Assembly: GCF_001418205.1 (NCBI RefSeq)
Contig: NZ_LIQF01000015.1
Location: 1 to 64,000 of the forward strand
Source of the DNA: Marinomonas fungiae
GTDB lineage: Bacteria > Pseudomonadota > Gammaproteobacteria > Pseudomonadales > Marinomonadaceae
Direction of reading: 5' to 3'
DNA length: 64,000 bases
Position 1 is the first letter of the stretch. Every line of letters starts with the position of its first letter. Below, in pieces: positions 24,830-33,418 of the stretch. The translations under genes were made by a program, and so were the position numbers. A model generated the notes under the pieces. It ran no database searches, was not told where the DNA came from, and was given only the letters and a program-made list of their open reading frames with translations.

Positions 24830-25273
24830 TTAAAGTGATCTCATAGAGTTTATGTCATTTAAATACTTTAATACTTCAGGAGAAAGTGGTTCGGAGTAAA
24901 AGTTACAAATAGAATCCGCTCTAGTTAAAGAAACTAAATCAAAAGATTCTCCTCTACTGTTATAGAACTCTCGAGCTTTTTTCCCAGTACCATAGCCAGC
25001 TAATGCTGATGCAGCTCCAATTACTATAACACCAATCCAAGTTACAGGGCTCATCAATAGAAAAGCAGCCGCTGCACCAGCTGCTAGGCCCCCAACAATA
25101 CCACTTATAGTTTCTACGGAAATTTCGTTTTTCTCATGTCGGCTACTGGCTTGGCACATGTCGTATGCACCTTTTGCTACGCCAATACCTGACAATACAA
25201 CTCCGCCTTTTGTTGCAAGCTTAGATAGTTTCTTTGCTGTAAAGCCAAAAAAAACCGGCCCTAAGGCCGGCAT
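24830..25273 (-). CDS. Glycine-rich hydrophobic protein, possible orphan toxin C-terminus
   Basis: Up to 147 residues. The centre is a glycine-zipper-like double hydrophobic segment (SGIVGGLAAGAAAAFLLMSP, then VTWIGVIVIGAASALAGYGT), followed by a polar tail. Such segments occur in C-terminal parts of Rhs, type VI and bacteriocin-like effectors. The apparent ATG lies inside the transporter operon's terminator hairpin, so the first residues (MPALGPVFF) are terminator-encoded. Either translation begins further in or the gene is the 5'-truncated end of a larger protein. The next Met is at residue 39. Function not established. Confidence 0.45.
   Translation of the reverse strand: MPALGPVFFGFTAKKLSKLATKGGVVLSGIGVAKGAYDMCQASSRHEKNEISVETISGIVGGLAAGAAAAFLLMSPVTWIGVIVIGAASALAGYGTGKKAREFYNSRGESFDLVSLTRADSICNFYSEPLSPEVLKYLNDINSMRSL
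25247..25270 (-). terminator. Sugar ABC transporter operon terminator
   Basis: CCGGCC and GGCCGG (25255-25260 and 25265-25270) with a 4-base loop, followed on the minus strand by eight T residues, 31 bases after the ATPase gene stop. It overlaps the apparent start of the downstream glycine-rich ORF. Confidence 0.9.
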
Positions 25274-25300
25274 AAAGTTTACCGAAAGAACGGCTAAACG

Positions 25301-26410
25301 TTAGTTGTCGATACGCTGTCCGGAGTCTTTATCAAAGGCGACGGCTTTTGAGGTATCAAACATCATGGCAACGGTTTCGTTGGCTTTCACTGGGTAGGCA
25401 GGGTTGCAGCGGCAGTTTACTTCAGCCTCGGAGATGCGTGTCAGAACCATGGTATCGGCGCCCATCGGCTCGGTGACTTCTACATCAATATCGGCTGTCA
25501 CGACAAACTCGGCGCCTTCTTTGTGTGGCTGAGGTTCTGTGATCATCTCAGGGCGAAGGCCCAGTAGAATTTCTTTGCCAGCGTAAGCTTTTAGGCTGTC
25601 AGGTTTTGGGAATGGCACAACGGTCGGTTTGCTTGCTTGCAGCTCTAGGGCGTAAGTACCGTTTTGCTCAACCACTTTCGCTGGCACGAAGTTCATGGCT
25701 GGTGAGCCCATAAATCCTGCCACGAACAAGTTGGTTGGGTTGTCGTAGATTTCCTGTGGTGTGCCCAGTTGTTGTACTTCACCGTCTTTCATGACCGCGA
25801 TGCGATCCGCAAGGGTCATGGCTTCGATTTGGTCGTGGGTTACGTAGACAATGGTGGTGCCCAGTTTTTGGTGTAACTTTTTGATTTCAGTACGCATTTC
25901 TACACGAAGCTTGGCATCCAAGTTGGATAGCGGCTCGTCGAATAGATACATCTTAGGGCGACGTGCTAGAGCGCGACCCATGGCCACACGCTGACGCTGC
26001 CCCCCGGAAAGCTGAGCCGGTTTACGCTTTAACAAATGACCGATTTGCAGCATGTCTGCGACACGTTGCACTTCCGCATCGCGCTCTTCTTTTGGCACTT
26101 TACGCATCTCAAGACCAAACGAGATGTTTTCGGCAACGGTCATGTTTGGGTACAGGGCGTAGGACTGGAACACCATGGCGATGTCGCGGTCTTTTGGGCT
26201 AGCGTACGTCACGTCGTTGTCACCGATTAGGATGCGACCTTCAGATACGTCTTCTAGGCCTGCAATCGAGTTCATCAGTGTGGATTTACCACAGCCTGAT
26301 GGGCCGACCAAGATTAGGAATTCACCCGCTTCAATCGAGATGTTGATGCCTTTTAGGATTTCCGTTTGGCCGTAGCGTTTTTTTACATTATCAATCGTTA
26401 AACTTGCCAT
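25301..26410 (-). CDS. Sugar ABC transporter ATP-binding protein (GtsD/MsmK/UgpC type)
   Basis: A 369-residue ATPase of the carbohydrate CUT1 family. Walker A GPSGCGKSTLMN, Q-loop, signature LSGGQRQRVAMGRAL, Walker B YLFDEPLSNLDAKLR and H-loop VTHDQIEAM are all present; the last about 130 residues form the TOBE regulatory domain (LGLRPEMI). It powers the two permeases upstream. The ATG at 26410 follows GGAGAAA; the longer frame is an unlikely extension. Last gene of the transporter operon and followed by a strong terminator. The same subunit could serve several sugar permeases. Confidence 0.92.
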   Translation of the reverse strand: MASLTIDNVKKRYGQTEILKGINISIEAGEFLILVGPSGCGKSTLMNSIAGLEDVSEGRILIGDNDVTYASPKDRDIAMVFQSYALYPNMTVAENISFGLEMRKVPKEERDAEVQRVADMLQIGHLLKRKPAQLSGGQRQRVAMGRALARRPKMYLFDEPLSNLDAKLRVEMRTEIKKLHQKLGTTIVYVTHDQIEAMTLADRIAVMKDGEVQQLGTPQEIYDNPTNLFVAGFMGSPAMNFVPAKVVEQNGTYALELQASKPTVVPFPKPDSLKAYAGKEILLGLRPEMITEPQPHKEGAEFVVTADIDVEVTEPMGADTMVLTRISEAEVNCRCNPAYPVKANETVAMMFDTSKAVAFDKDSGQRIDN

Positions 26411-26488
26411 TATTTTTTCTCCAAATTCTTTCACTGGCCAGCGGGTGTTGTCGCTGGCCGTCAACCTTATTAAATAAACCTTTAAGAC

Positions 26489-27370
26489 TTAGCCTTTCAC
26501 CGCACCAGCGGTTAGACCGCGTACGAAGTACTTACCTGCCAAGATGTACACCACAAGCGTTGGTAGGGCGGCGATGATGGCAGCGGCCATATCGACGTTG
26601 TATTCCTTACCACCGAAGCTGGTGTTGACAAGGTTGTTAAGGGCCACCGTCACAGGTTGTGTGTCGAAGCCAGAGAACGCCACGCCAAATAGGAAGTCGT
26701 TCCAAATCTGCGTGAACTGCCAAATAACCGTTACGACGATGATTGGCGTCGAGACCGGCAAGATAATACGGTAGAAGATGGTGAAGAAACCGGCACCGTC
26801 TAGACGTGCGGCTTTCACTAGCTCTGCTGGGATAGATTGATAGAAATTACGGAAGAACAGTGTTGTGAATGCCACACCGTAAATTACGTGTACCATCACC
26901 AAACCAGTGGTGGTGTTGGCAATGCCCAACCAGCCCAGAGTACGAGCCATCGGAAGTAGAATCACTTGGAATGGGATGAAGCAGCCCACAAGAAGCGCTG
27001 CGAAAAACACATCGCTGCCTTTGAATTTCCAGTGTGAAATCACGTAACCGTTCAACGCACCCAACAGGGTTGAAATCGCTACCGCAGGGATAACGATCTG
27101 GAACGAGTTAAAGAAGTACGGCGCCATGCCTTCACATTGGCTACCGGTACACGCACCACTCCACGCTTTAGACCACGCATCGAAGTTCAATGATCCTGGT
27201 AAAGAGAGCAGTGTGCCAGAACGGATTTCTTCCACGTCTTTTAAAGACGTTAGCAACATCACTAAGAATGGCGCTAGATAGACCGCAGCCATTGCTAGCA
27301 AAGCAATGTACAAGGCAATGCGTAGGGCTTTATCTAGGGTTGAGGTTTGGCGTTTTGCAACATTACTCAT
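26489..27370 (-). CDS. Sugar ABC transporter permease (GtsC-like)
   Basis: A 293-residue inner-membrane permease of the MalG type with six predicted helices and the EAA loop AARLDGAGFFTIFYRIILP that docks on the ATPase. A periplasmic insertion with two cysteines (GACTGSQCEG) is typical of the glucose/mannose Gts permease and may form a disulphide. ATG behind GAGGTGAG, overlapping the other permease by 8 bases (ATGAGTAA), so expression is coupled. Confidence 0.9.
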   Translation of the reverse strand: MSNVAKRQTSTLDKALRIALYIALLAMAAVYLAPFLVMLLTSLKDVEEIRSGTLLSLPGSLNFDAWSKAWSGACTGSQCEGMAPYFFNSFQIVIPAVAISTLLGALNGYVISHWKFKGSDVFFAALLVGCFIPFQVILLPMARTLGWLGIANTTTGLVMVHVIYGVAFTTLFFRNFYQSIPAELVKAARLDGAGFFTIFYRIILPVSTPIIVVTVIWQFTQIWNDFLFGVAFSGFDTQPVTVALNNLVNTSFGGKEYNVDMAAAIIAALPTLVVYILAGKYFVRGLTAGAVKG

Positions 27371-28292
27371 GGCGCTCACCTCGTAGTTCTGAGTACAAGT
27401 AAGGAACAAGAATCGCTAGCACACAGCCCAACATCACCATCGCGGATGCAGCACCAAGACCGATTTGGCTGCGGGTGAAAGCGTGGGCGTACATAAAGTT
27501 CGCCGGCAGGTCAGAGGAGTAACCTGGGCCACCGTTGGTCAAGGCCGCGACCAAGTCGAAACTCTTAATCGCAATGTGCGAAAGGATCACTAGAGCGCTG
27601 AAAAATACCGGTTTGAGCGATGGCAAAATGATGCGACGGTAGGTGGTAATGATGCCCGCACCGTCAAGCTGTGCCGCTTTAATCATTTCACTGTCGACAC
27701 CACGTAGACCCGCAAGGAACAAGGCCATGACGAAGCCTGATGCCTGCCAAACCGCCGCGATGACCAAACAGTAAACCACCATGTCAGGATCGGATAACCA
27801 GTTAAAACGGAAATCTTCAAAGCCCAATTCGATCATCATTTTCTCGATGCCGTTGGTTGGGTTCAAAAGCCACTTCCACGCGGTACCGGTCACGATAAAT
27901 GAAATCGCCATTGGATAAAGGTAAATGGTACGAATCGCGCCTTCAGCGCGAATTTTCTGATCAAGGAAAATCGCTAGCATCACGCCAAGGAACAAACAAA
28001 TTAGAATGAACAAGCCGCCGAAGACACCTAGGTTGGATAGAGCCACTAACCAGCGGTCATTCATAAATAAACGCTCGTATTGGTCAAAGCCGACGAAGTT
28101 GTACGATGGCAACATACGAGAGTTGGTAAAAGACAGTACGGCAGTCCATATCATATAGCCGTAGATACACACGATCGCTGCAACAGCAGTCGGTGCCATG
28201 ACGATTTTGGGCATCCAATCGGCCAAACTTAGGCGCGCAGGACGACCAGCTTGAGTCGCTCCAGACCCAGCTTTGGCGGCATTATTATTCAT
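27363..28292 (-). CDS. Sugar ABC transporter permease (GtsB-like)
   Basis: A 309-residue permease of the MalF type, lacking the large periplasmic loop of MalF. Six predicted helices, EAA loop AAQLDGAGIITTYRRIILP. The first 25 residues form a cytoplasmic tail. It forms the channel with the overlapping downstream permease. A stem-loop separates it from the binding-protein gene. Confidence 0.9.
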   Translation of the reverse strand: MNNNAAKAGSGATQAGRPARLSLADWMPKIVMAPTAVAAIVCIYGYMIWTAVLSFTNSRMLPSYNFVGFDQYERLFMNDRWLVALSNLGVFGGLFILICLFLGVMLAIFLDQKIRAEGAIRTIYLYPMAISFIVTGTAWKWLLNPTNGIEKMMIELGFEDFRFNWLSDPDMVVYCLVIAAVWQASGFVMALFLAGLRGVDSEMIKAAQLDGAGIITTYRRIILPSLKPVFFSALVILSHIAIKSFDLVAALTNGGPGYSSDLPANFMYAHAFTRSQIGLGAASAMVMLGCVLAILVPYLYSELRGERHE

Positions 28293-28323
28293 ATTAGGGC
28301 GCTTCTACTTTAGAGGAGAGAAG

Positions 28324-28347
28324 GAGGCCAGCCTAATGACTGGCCTC
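28324..28347 (-). terminator. Intercistronic stem-loop after the binding-protein gene
   Basis: GAGGCCAG and CTGGCCTC (8-bp stem, 8-base loop) lie 14 bases after the binding-protein stop, without a T-run. Such elements usually raise mRNA stability of the binding-protein segment or cause partial termination, giving it higher expression than the permeases. Confidence 0.65.
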
Positions 28348-28361
28348 GGTGTTAACGCGTA

Positions 28362-29609
28362 TTACATGCTCGCTTTAACAGCACGAGCGAGACGATCGAC
28401 TGCTTCTTCAGCGGTCATTGATTCGCTGTTATAGAAGTTTGTCACCACATCATAGATCGCACCTTGCACCATGGAGTTGACGGCCATGCCGTGCGCCATA
28501 CTTGGCACTAAGTCGCCCGTTGTAGAGCTAGCTAGGAAGGCATCCATAGAAGAATGCGCACAGGTATCGAACTTATCTCGTGGCATATTTAGACGAGCAG
28601 GGATTGAACCTTTGTTCAAGTTGAATGTTTCTTGGAAGGTTGGCTCAAGCATCAGACGCGCAAGGTCTTGTTGTGCTTTTTGCGAATCTTTGTCATCCAC
28701 TTGGAACATCGCTAGAGAGTCAATATTGAAGGTAAACTGGCCGCTTGTACCTGGTGCTGCATAACACACGTAGTCAATGCCGGCTTTTTTACCTGCTGCG
28801 GTAAACTCACCTTTGGCCCAGTCACCCATGATTTGCATCGCGGCGTCACCGTTGATCACCATCGAGGTAGCGATATTCCAGTCACGGCCAGAGAAACCTG
28901 AGTCTACGTAGTCTCGTGTTTTCTTGAAGGTTTTAAACACATCAATCATATCTTCGCCACGTAGCGTCGCATCGTCTAGGCCGACGAATGCTGCAGTGTA
29001 GAATCGTGAACCTTTAGACAAAGCAATCGCTTCAAACAGTGTCGCGTCTTGCCACGCTTGGCCACCGTGCGCCAGCGGTGTGAAACCTGCTGCTTTGATT
29101 TTGTCAGCCGCTTCGAAGAATTGGTCCCAAGTGGTTGGGATAGAAGCGCCAGCTTTTTTGAAGATTTCTGGGTTTGCCCATAGCCAGTTGACGCGGTGTA
29201 CGTTAACCGGTGCGGCTACATAGTGGCCATCGTATTTCATAACATCACTCACCACTTGCGGTAGGACAACGTCCCACTGGCCTTTTTCAGCCACAGCGTC
29301 GAGATTGGTTAGGAAGCCTAGATCACCCCATTCTTGAATGGTAGGGCCTTTGATTTGTGCCGCAGCTGGTGGATTACCAGCGATCGCGCGCGATTTTAGA
29401 ACGGTCATTGCAGATTCACCGCCGCCGCCAGCAACTGCGAAGTCTTTCCAAGTGTGGCCTTCTTCTGTCATCAAGTCCTTAAGAACGTTGATCGACGCGG
29501 CTTCACCACCGGAAGTCCACCAGTGTAGAACTTCTACTTCACCTGCGTGTGCTGTCGCCGCTGCAACAGAAATGGCAAGACTTGATAAACCTAATGCAAT
29601 TTTCTTCAT
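28362..29609 (-). CDS. Sugar ABC transporter substrate-binding protein (GtsA-like)
   Basis: A 415-residue periplasmic solute-binding protein with a clear signal peptide ([20 protein letters not shown], cleavage after HAG or AHA). The mature start [20 protein letters not shown], with [20 protein letters not shown] and [17 protein letters not shown], closely matches the glucose/mannose-binding protein GtsA of pseudomonads as I remember it. Mature cysteines near YVCYAAPG and FDTCAHS could pair. It is first in the operon, with a 280-base promoter region upstream. Ligand (glucose, mannose or an alpha-glucoside) is inferred from similarity and the neighbouring genes. Confidence 0.85.
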   Translation of the reverse strand: MKKIALGLSSLAISVAAATAHAGEVEVLHWWTSGGEAASINVLKDLMTEEGHTWKDFAVAGGGGESAMTVLKSRAIAGNPPAAAQIKGPTIQEWGDLGFLTNLDAVAEKGQWDVVLPQVVSDVMKYDGHYVAAPVNVHRVNWLWANPEIFKKAGASIPTTWDQFFEAADKIKAAGFTPLAHGGQAWQDATLFEAIALSKGSRFYTAAFVGLDDATLRGEDMIDVFKTFKKTRDYVDSGFSGRDWNIATSMVINGDAAMQIMGDWAKGEFTAAGKKAGIDYVCYAAPGTSGQFTFNIDSLAMFQVDDKDSQKAQQDLARLMLEPTFQETFNLNKGSIPARLNMPRDKFDTCAHSSMDAFLASSTTGDLVPSMAHGMAVNSMVQGAIYDVVTNFYNSESMTAEEAVDRLARAVKASM

Positions 29610-29893
29610 GGTCAGTAACCCTTATTTATTATTGTGGGACTCTGTAACTAACGTTTTTTAAATCTAGGTCATCAGCATAAAAAATGCTCACTTAGACAGG
29701 GTAAATGTAGCAAACCTTATGCACGCAAGTGGTAAAGTAGAGCAACCAAATGTATCAAAGTCTTGCAAGCTCGATATTCTCTCCTTCAATCCCTTCTTGA
29801 ATGAAGCTCTTTTGTGCCCGTGTCCTCATGAGTCAATCATCTTCAACTATAATGGGATTGGCTGTGGTGTACCCATACCACCAAGGAGGTGCC

Positions 29894-31279
29894 ATGGAGG
29901 CTCATGTATTTACTCAGCTTGATCTTGTCTTTCTGATTGGCTTCTTAATGATCCTAGTGCTGATGTCATTTGTTTTTAGTTGGCGTGAACGTCAGCGTTC
30001 CCAGCACTTACTCGATCGCAATCGGTGTTTACAAGATGACGTGCGTCGCCTGCAAGCCACTGAGGAAGAGCAGCGTCGTTTATACAATTCGCTAGAACGA
30101 GCGATGGAACAGCGGACTCGGGAGCTGCAAGAAATCCACAGCAAGCTGGAACAAGAGATGCATGCAACCGCGCAAGCACAAAAGCGTATGACCAGCATTT
30201 TTGAGTCGGCTCCGAATGGTATGTTGGTTGTGAATCGAGAGGGGTTGATTACTCAGGCCAATAGCATGGTGGCGTCTATCTTTCGTTGTAAAGTAGAAGA
30301 GTTGATTGGCAAATCAGTCGAGAGCTTAGTGCCGACGGAATTTCGCGAACGACATGTGGTGGATCGATCTGAGTTTCAGGAACACCCTTCGAAACGAAAA
30401 ATGGGTGCCCGCCGTGATTTATACGGTGCCCGATTTGACGGGTCTTATGTGCCATTGGAAGTAGGGTTGCACCCCGTTGCGTTGGAAAGTGGCACCGAAA
30501 TTGTTGCTGCAGTGGTCGACATCAGTGAGCGCAAAGCCTACGAAAAAAGTATTCATAAGCGCAATGAGGCGTTGGAATTGTCGAACCGCGAGTTGCAGGA
30601 GTTTGCGTTTATTGCGTCCCACGATTTGCGCGAGCCACTGCGTAAAATCATTTCCTTTTCTACACTGTTACAGGAAGGGGAATACGGAGAGTTTAACGAA
30701 GAAGGTAAAGTCTTCTCTGGTTACATCGTTAATGCGGCGCAACGAATGCGTGATCTGTTATCGGATTTATTAGCTTACAGCCGTGTAACATCTAAGGCTA
30801 ATCCTTTTAAAACATTGCGTTTAAATCCGCTGCTAGAGGAAGTGTTAGAGGATCTGCAGCTGCTCGTGGAAGAGTCGAATGCCGACATTCAGATTGCGGA
30901 CACTTTGCCTGATGTGAACGCGGATCCAGTGCAAATGCGGCAGTTGTTTCAAAATTTAATTGGTAACAGCTTGAAGTATCGCGACCCTAATCGCGCTCCC
31001 ATCGTGACCATTTCGGGTAACCAAGACGATGATTTTGTGTATCTTAAAGTACAGGATAACGGGATTGGCTTTGCGCAAGCATTTGCCGAGCAAATCTTTG
31101 ATGTGTTCAAGCGGTTACATGACAAGCAATCCTATTCAGGTACCGGAATGGGGTTGGCCATTTGTCGCAAAATAGTCATGCGTCATGGAGGCTCCATTAC
31201 TGCTCGATCAAAAGAGGGGGTGGGTACGACGATGATTATTGAATTACCCAAAAAAATGGCAGTGAACGATGGCAGTTAA
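29894..31279 (+). CDS. Membrane PAS-domain sensor histidine kinase
   Basis: A 461-residue kinase. One N-terminal transmembrane helix (about 8-30), a long coiled coil (about 35-95), a PAS domain (FESAPNGMLVVNREGLITQA, about 100-215), HisKA with the phospho-acceptor H in FAFIASHDLREPLRK, and an HATPase domain with N, G1 (DNGIGF) and G2 (GTGMGLAIC) boxes. The ATG follows AAGGAGGTG exactly, so the longer frame starting at 29801 is unlikely. The architecture resembles phytochrome-type kinases that signal through stand-alone receivers; the next gene, overlapping by 11 bases, encodes one. Confidence 0.9.
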   Translation: MEAHVFTQLDLVFLIGFLMILVLMSFVFSWRERQRSQHLLDRNRCLQDDVRRLQATEEEQRRLYNSLERAMEQRTRELQEIHSKLEQEMHATAQAQKRMTSIFESAPNGMLVVNREGLITQANSMVASIFRCKVEELIGKSVESLVPTEFRERHVVDRSEFQEHPSKRKMGARRDLYGARFDGSYVPLEVGLHPVALESGTEIVAAVVDISERKAYEKSIHKRNEALELSNRELQEFAFIASHDLREPLRKIISFSTLLQEGEYGEFNEEGKVFSGYIVNAAQRMRDLLSDLLAYSRVTSKANPFKTLRLNPLLEEVLEDLQLLVEESNADIQIADTLPDVNADPVQMRQLFQNLIGNSLKYRDPNRAPIVTISGNQDDDFVYLKVQDNGIGFAQAFAEQIFDVFKRLHDKQSYSGTGMGLAICRKIVMRHGGSITARSKEGVGTTMIIELPKKMAVNDGS

Positions 31280-31697
31280 CGCAACACAACCGCGGTTGTT
31301 GATGCTTGACGACGATCTAGAGGATGCTTTTTTGGTGCAGACAGCATTAAAGAGGCTTAATACGCGCTGGTCGTTTCAGCATTTTCAGACCAGTCAGGCA
31401 TTTTCTGACTACTTAGACAAAGAATATTCTGTGCAAGTACAGGAATCGCGTCTAATGTTATTGCTCGATTTGAATATGCCCGTTAAAACAGGGTTAGAGT
31501 GGCTGTCTGAGCTTCGTGCAGACAGTCGCTTTGATCCGTTGATCATCATTGTGCTTTCCACTTCAGATATGAAGGAAGAACAAGAGCGAAGTTTGTCACT
31601 TGGTGCCAATGCCCATGTTGGTAAGCCTGATAGCGTAAAAGAGTTGGCGGAAAAATTGATGGCTTTGTATGGATATTGGATAGATAACAAGAGTTAG
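31269..31697 (+). CDS. Single-domain response regulator (Rcp1-like)
   Basis: A 142-residue CheY-like receiver: LLMLDDDLEDAFLVQTALKR, phospho-acceptor Asp in LLLLDLNMPVKTGLEWL, conserved Ser/Thr in VLSTSD and Lys in VGKPDSV. No output domain. This DDxxDA-type receiver is usually paired with PAS/phytochrome kinases, as here (11-base overlap with the kinase gene). It likely acts as a phosphorelay carrier to the downstream GGDEF-EAL protein. Confidence 0.9.
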   Translation: MAVNATQPRLLMLDDDLEDAFLVQTALKRLNTRWSFQHFQTSQAFSDYLDKEYSVQVQESRLMLLLDLNMPVKTGLEWLSELRADSRFDPLIIIVLSTSDMKEEQERSLSLGANAHVGKPDSVKELAEKLMALYGYWIDNKS

Positions 31698-31705
31698 AGG
31701 GAAGA

Positions 31706-33418
31706 ATGGATAAGACAAGCTTATCAGTGCTAGTGATCGAGGACGATTACGAGGATTATATTCTCCTACGTACCTATTTGGCTCATGCTGCGCGTACCCA
31801 ATTCGAACTGACGCATGTAGAGCACTTTGATGGTGCGGCCAAAATTTTGGTTGAGAAGCAATTCGATGCCATTCTCTGTGACTATTTCCTAGATGGTCAT
31901 ACCGCGACGGATTTGTTTAAACATGTGAAGCTGATTGGAGTAGAAACACCGATCGTGGTGCTCACTGGTGTGGCTGAGTCCGAGTTGGATGATGTGCTGA
32001 TGCAGCTGGGCGCTTCGGACTTTATCCCCAAAGATGAGCTCACTACCGCATTACTGGAACGTAGTATTCGCCATGCCATTGAGCGAAAGCGCGCCGAGCA
32101 ACAAATCTCCCAGCTGATCAAACGTGATCCGTTGACGGGGCTCGGTAATCGGTTAATTTTTGAAGAGCACGCTGAGCTTGCTATCGCCCGAGCAAAGCGT
32201 AATAAAACTCACCTCGCAATTGCCTTCCTCGACCTTGATCGGTTTAAAAATGTGAATGATACCTTGGGGCATCATGTGGGGGATTTGCTACTGACTTTAG
32301 TCGGTAAACGTATTCAGGATACGATTCGGGGCAGCGACTTTGTGGCGCGTGTCGGTGGTGATGAATTCACTCTGTTGCTTGATGAAGTACAGGATCTAGA
32401 CAGCCTTAATGGCATCGCTAACAAGGTGTTAGCGCAAGTCTCGCGCCATGCGGTGATTGATTGTAAACATCTAGAAGTCTCGGCAAGTATGGGCATTGCG
32501 TTATATCCCGAGCAAGGCAGTACGGTCTCTGAACTGATGCGTAAAGCAGATATGGCGCTTTATGAATGCAAGAAGCAAGAGAGCATGCGCCATTACATGG
32601 TGTTTAGTGACAGCTTACAAGCGCGCTTACACAAAGAAACGCGGGTGGAGAATGGCCTGCATCGAGCGCTGTTAAATGATGAATTTGAACTGCATTATCA
32701 ACCGATCGTGTCCCTTGATGACTATAGTATTCATGGGGTTGAGGCGTTAATTCGGTGGCGTTTGCCGGATGGTAATTTGTTGATGCCGGACGATTTTATT
32801 GAAGAGGCCAATCGAGTCGGATTGATTGGTGACTTAGGCTTATGGGTCTTAGAGTCTGCTTGCAAGCAACTGCGTCAATGGTTAGACCACGGCATACAGT
32901 TGAGCATGTCTATAAACGTTTCTCCTCGCCATTTGCGTCAAGCTGGCTTTGAAGAAATTGTCAAAGAAGTCGTACAAAAATATCAGATTCCCGCCGGTTG
33001 TTTGATGTTGGAGCTGACGGAAGAGGTCTTTGTTGACAGTGGTATTGCCAGTTTGTATGCGCTGACGGAAATTCGAAAAGCGGGTGTCGGCATTGCCATT
33101 GATGATTTTGGAACGGGCTATTCGTCCATGCGCTACTTAAAAAGCTTGCCTATTGATCGTATCAAGATCGACCGTTGCTTTGTCTCAGCGCACAGCGATG
33201 ATTCCTTGTCGGACCCTATGATTACTCAGGCAATTGTTTTTCTAGCGGAAGGTCTGGGCTTAGACCTAGTGGCCGAAGGGGTCGAGACTAGCAGTCAAGC
33301 TCTTGAGTTGGCCAAGCAGGGCTGCCATAAGGGACAAGGCTATTTATTTTCTAAACCTCAGCCCCAGGATGTGATCTTTGAGATGCTTAAACAGAAAAAA
33401 CTGTTAGTGACGCGGTAG
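31706..33418 (+). CDS. Receiver-GGDEF-EAL cyclic-di-GMP protein
   Basis: A 570-residue three-domain regulator: receiver (1-125; Asp in LCDYFLDG, Lys in IPKDEL), GGDEF diguanylate cyclase (about 140-300; intact RVGGDEFTLLL) and EAL phosphodiesterase (about 315-565; HGVEALIRWR, NVSPRHLRQ, ELTEEVF, DDFGTGYSSMRYL, VAEGVET). Both catalytic signatures are intact, so it could make or destroy c-di-GMP, depending on phosphorylation. It follows the stand-alone receiver by 8 bases; the three genes look like one signalling cassette controlling motility or biofilm. Its 3' end overlaps the convergent kinase gene by 15 bases. Confidence 0.92.
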   Translation: MDKTSLSVLVIEDDYEDYILLRTYLAHAARTQFELTHVEHFDGAAKILVEKQFDAILCDYFLDGHTATDLFKHVKLIGVETPIVVLTGVAESELDDVLMQLGASDFIPKDELTTALLERSIRHAIERKRAEQQISQLIKRDPLTGLGNRLIFEEHAELAIARAKRNKTHLAIAFLDLDRFKNVNDTLGHHVGDLLLTLVGKRIQDTIRGSDFVARVGGDEFTLLLDEVQDLDSLNGIANKVLAQVSRHAVIDCKHLEVSASMGIALYPEQGSTVSELMRKADMALYECKKQESMRHYMVFSDSLQARLHKETRVENGLHRALLNDEFELHYQPIVSLDDYSIHGVEALIRWRLPDGNLLMPDDFIEEANRVGLIGDLGLWVLESACKQLRQWLDHGIQLSMSINVSPRHLRQAGFEEIVKEVVQKYQIPAGCLMLELTEEVFVDSGIASLYALTEIRKAGVGIAIDDFGTGYSSMRYLKSLPIDRIKIDRCFVSAHSDDSLSDPMITQAIVFLAEGLGLDLVAEGVETSSQALELAKQGCHKGQGYLFSKPQPQDVIFEMLKQKKLLVTR

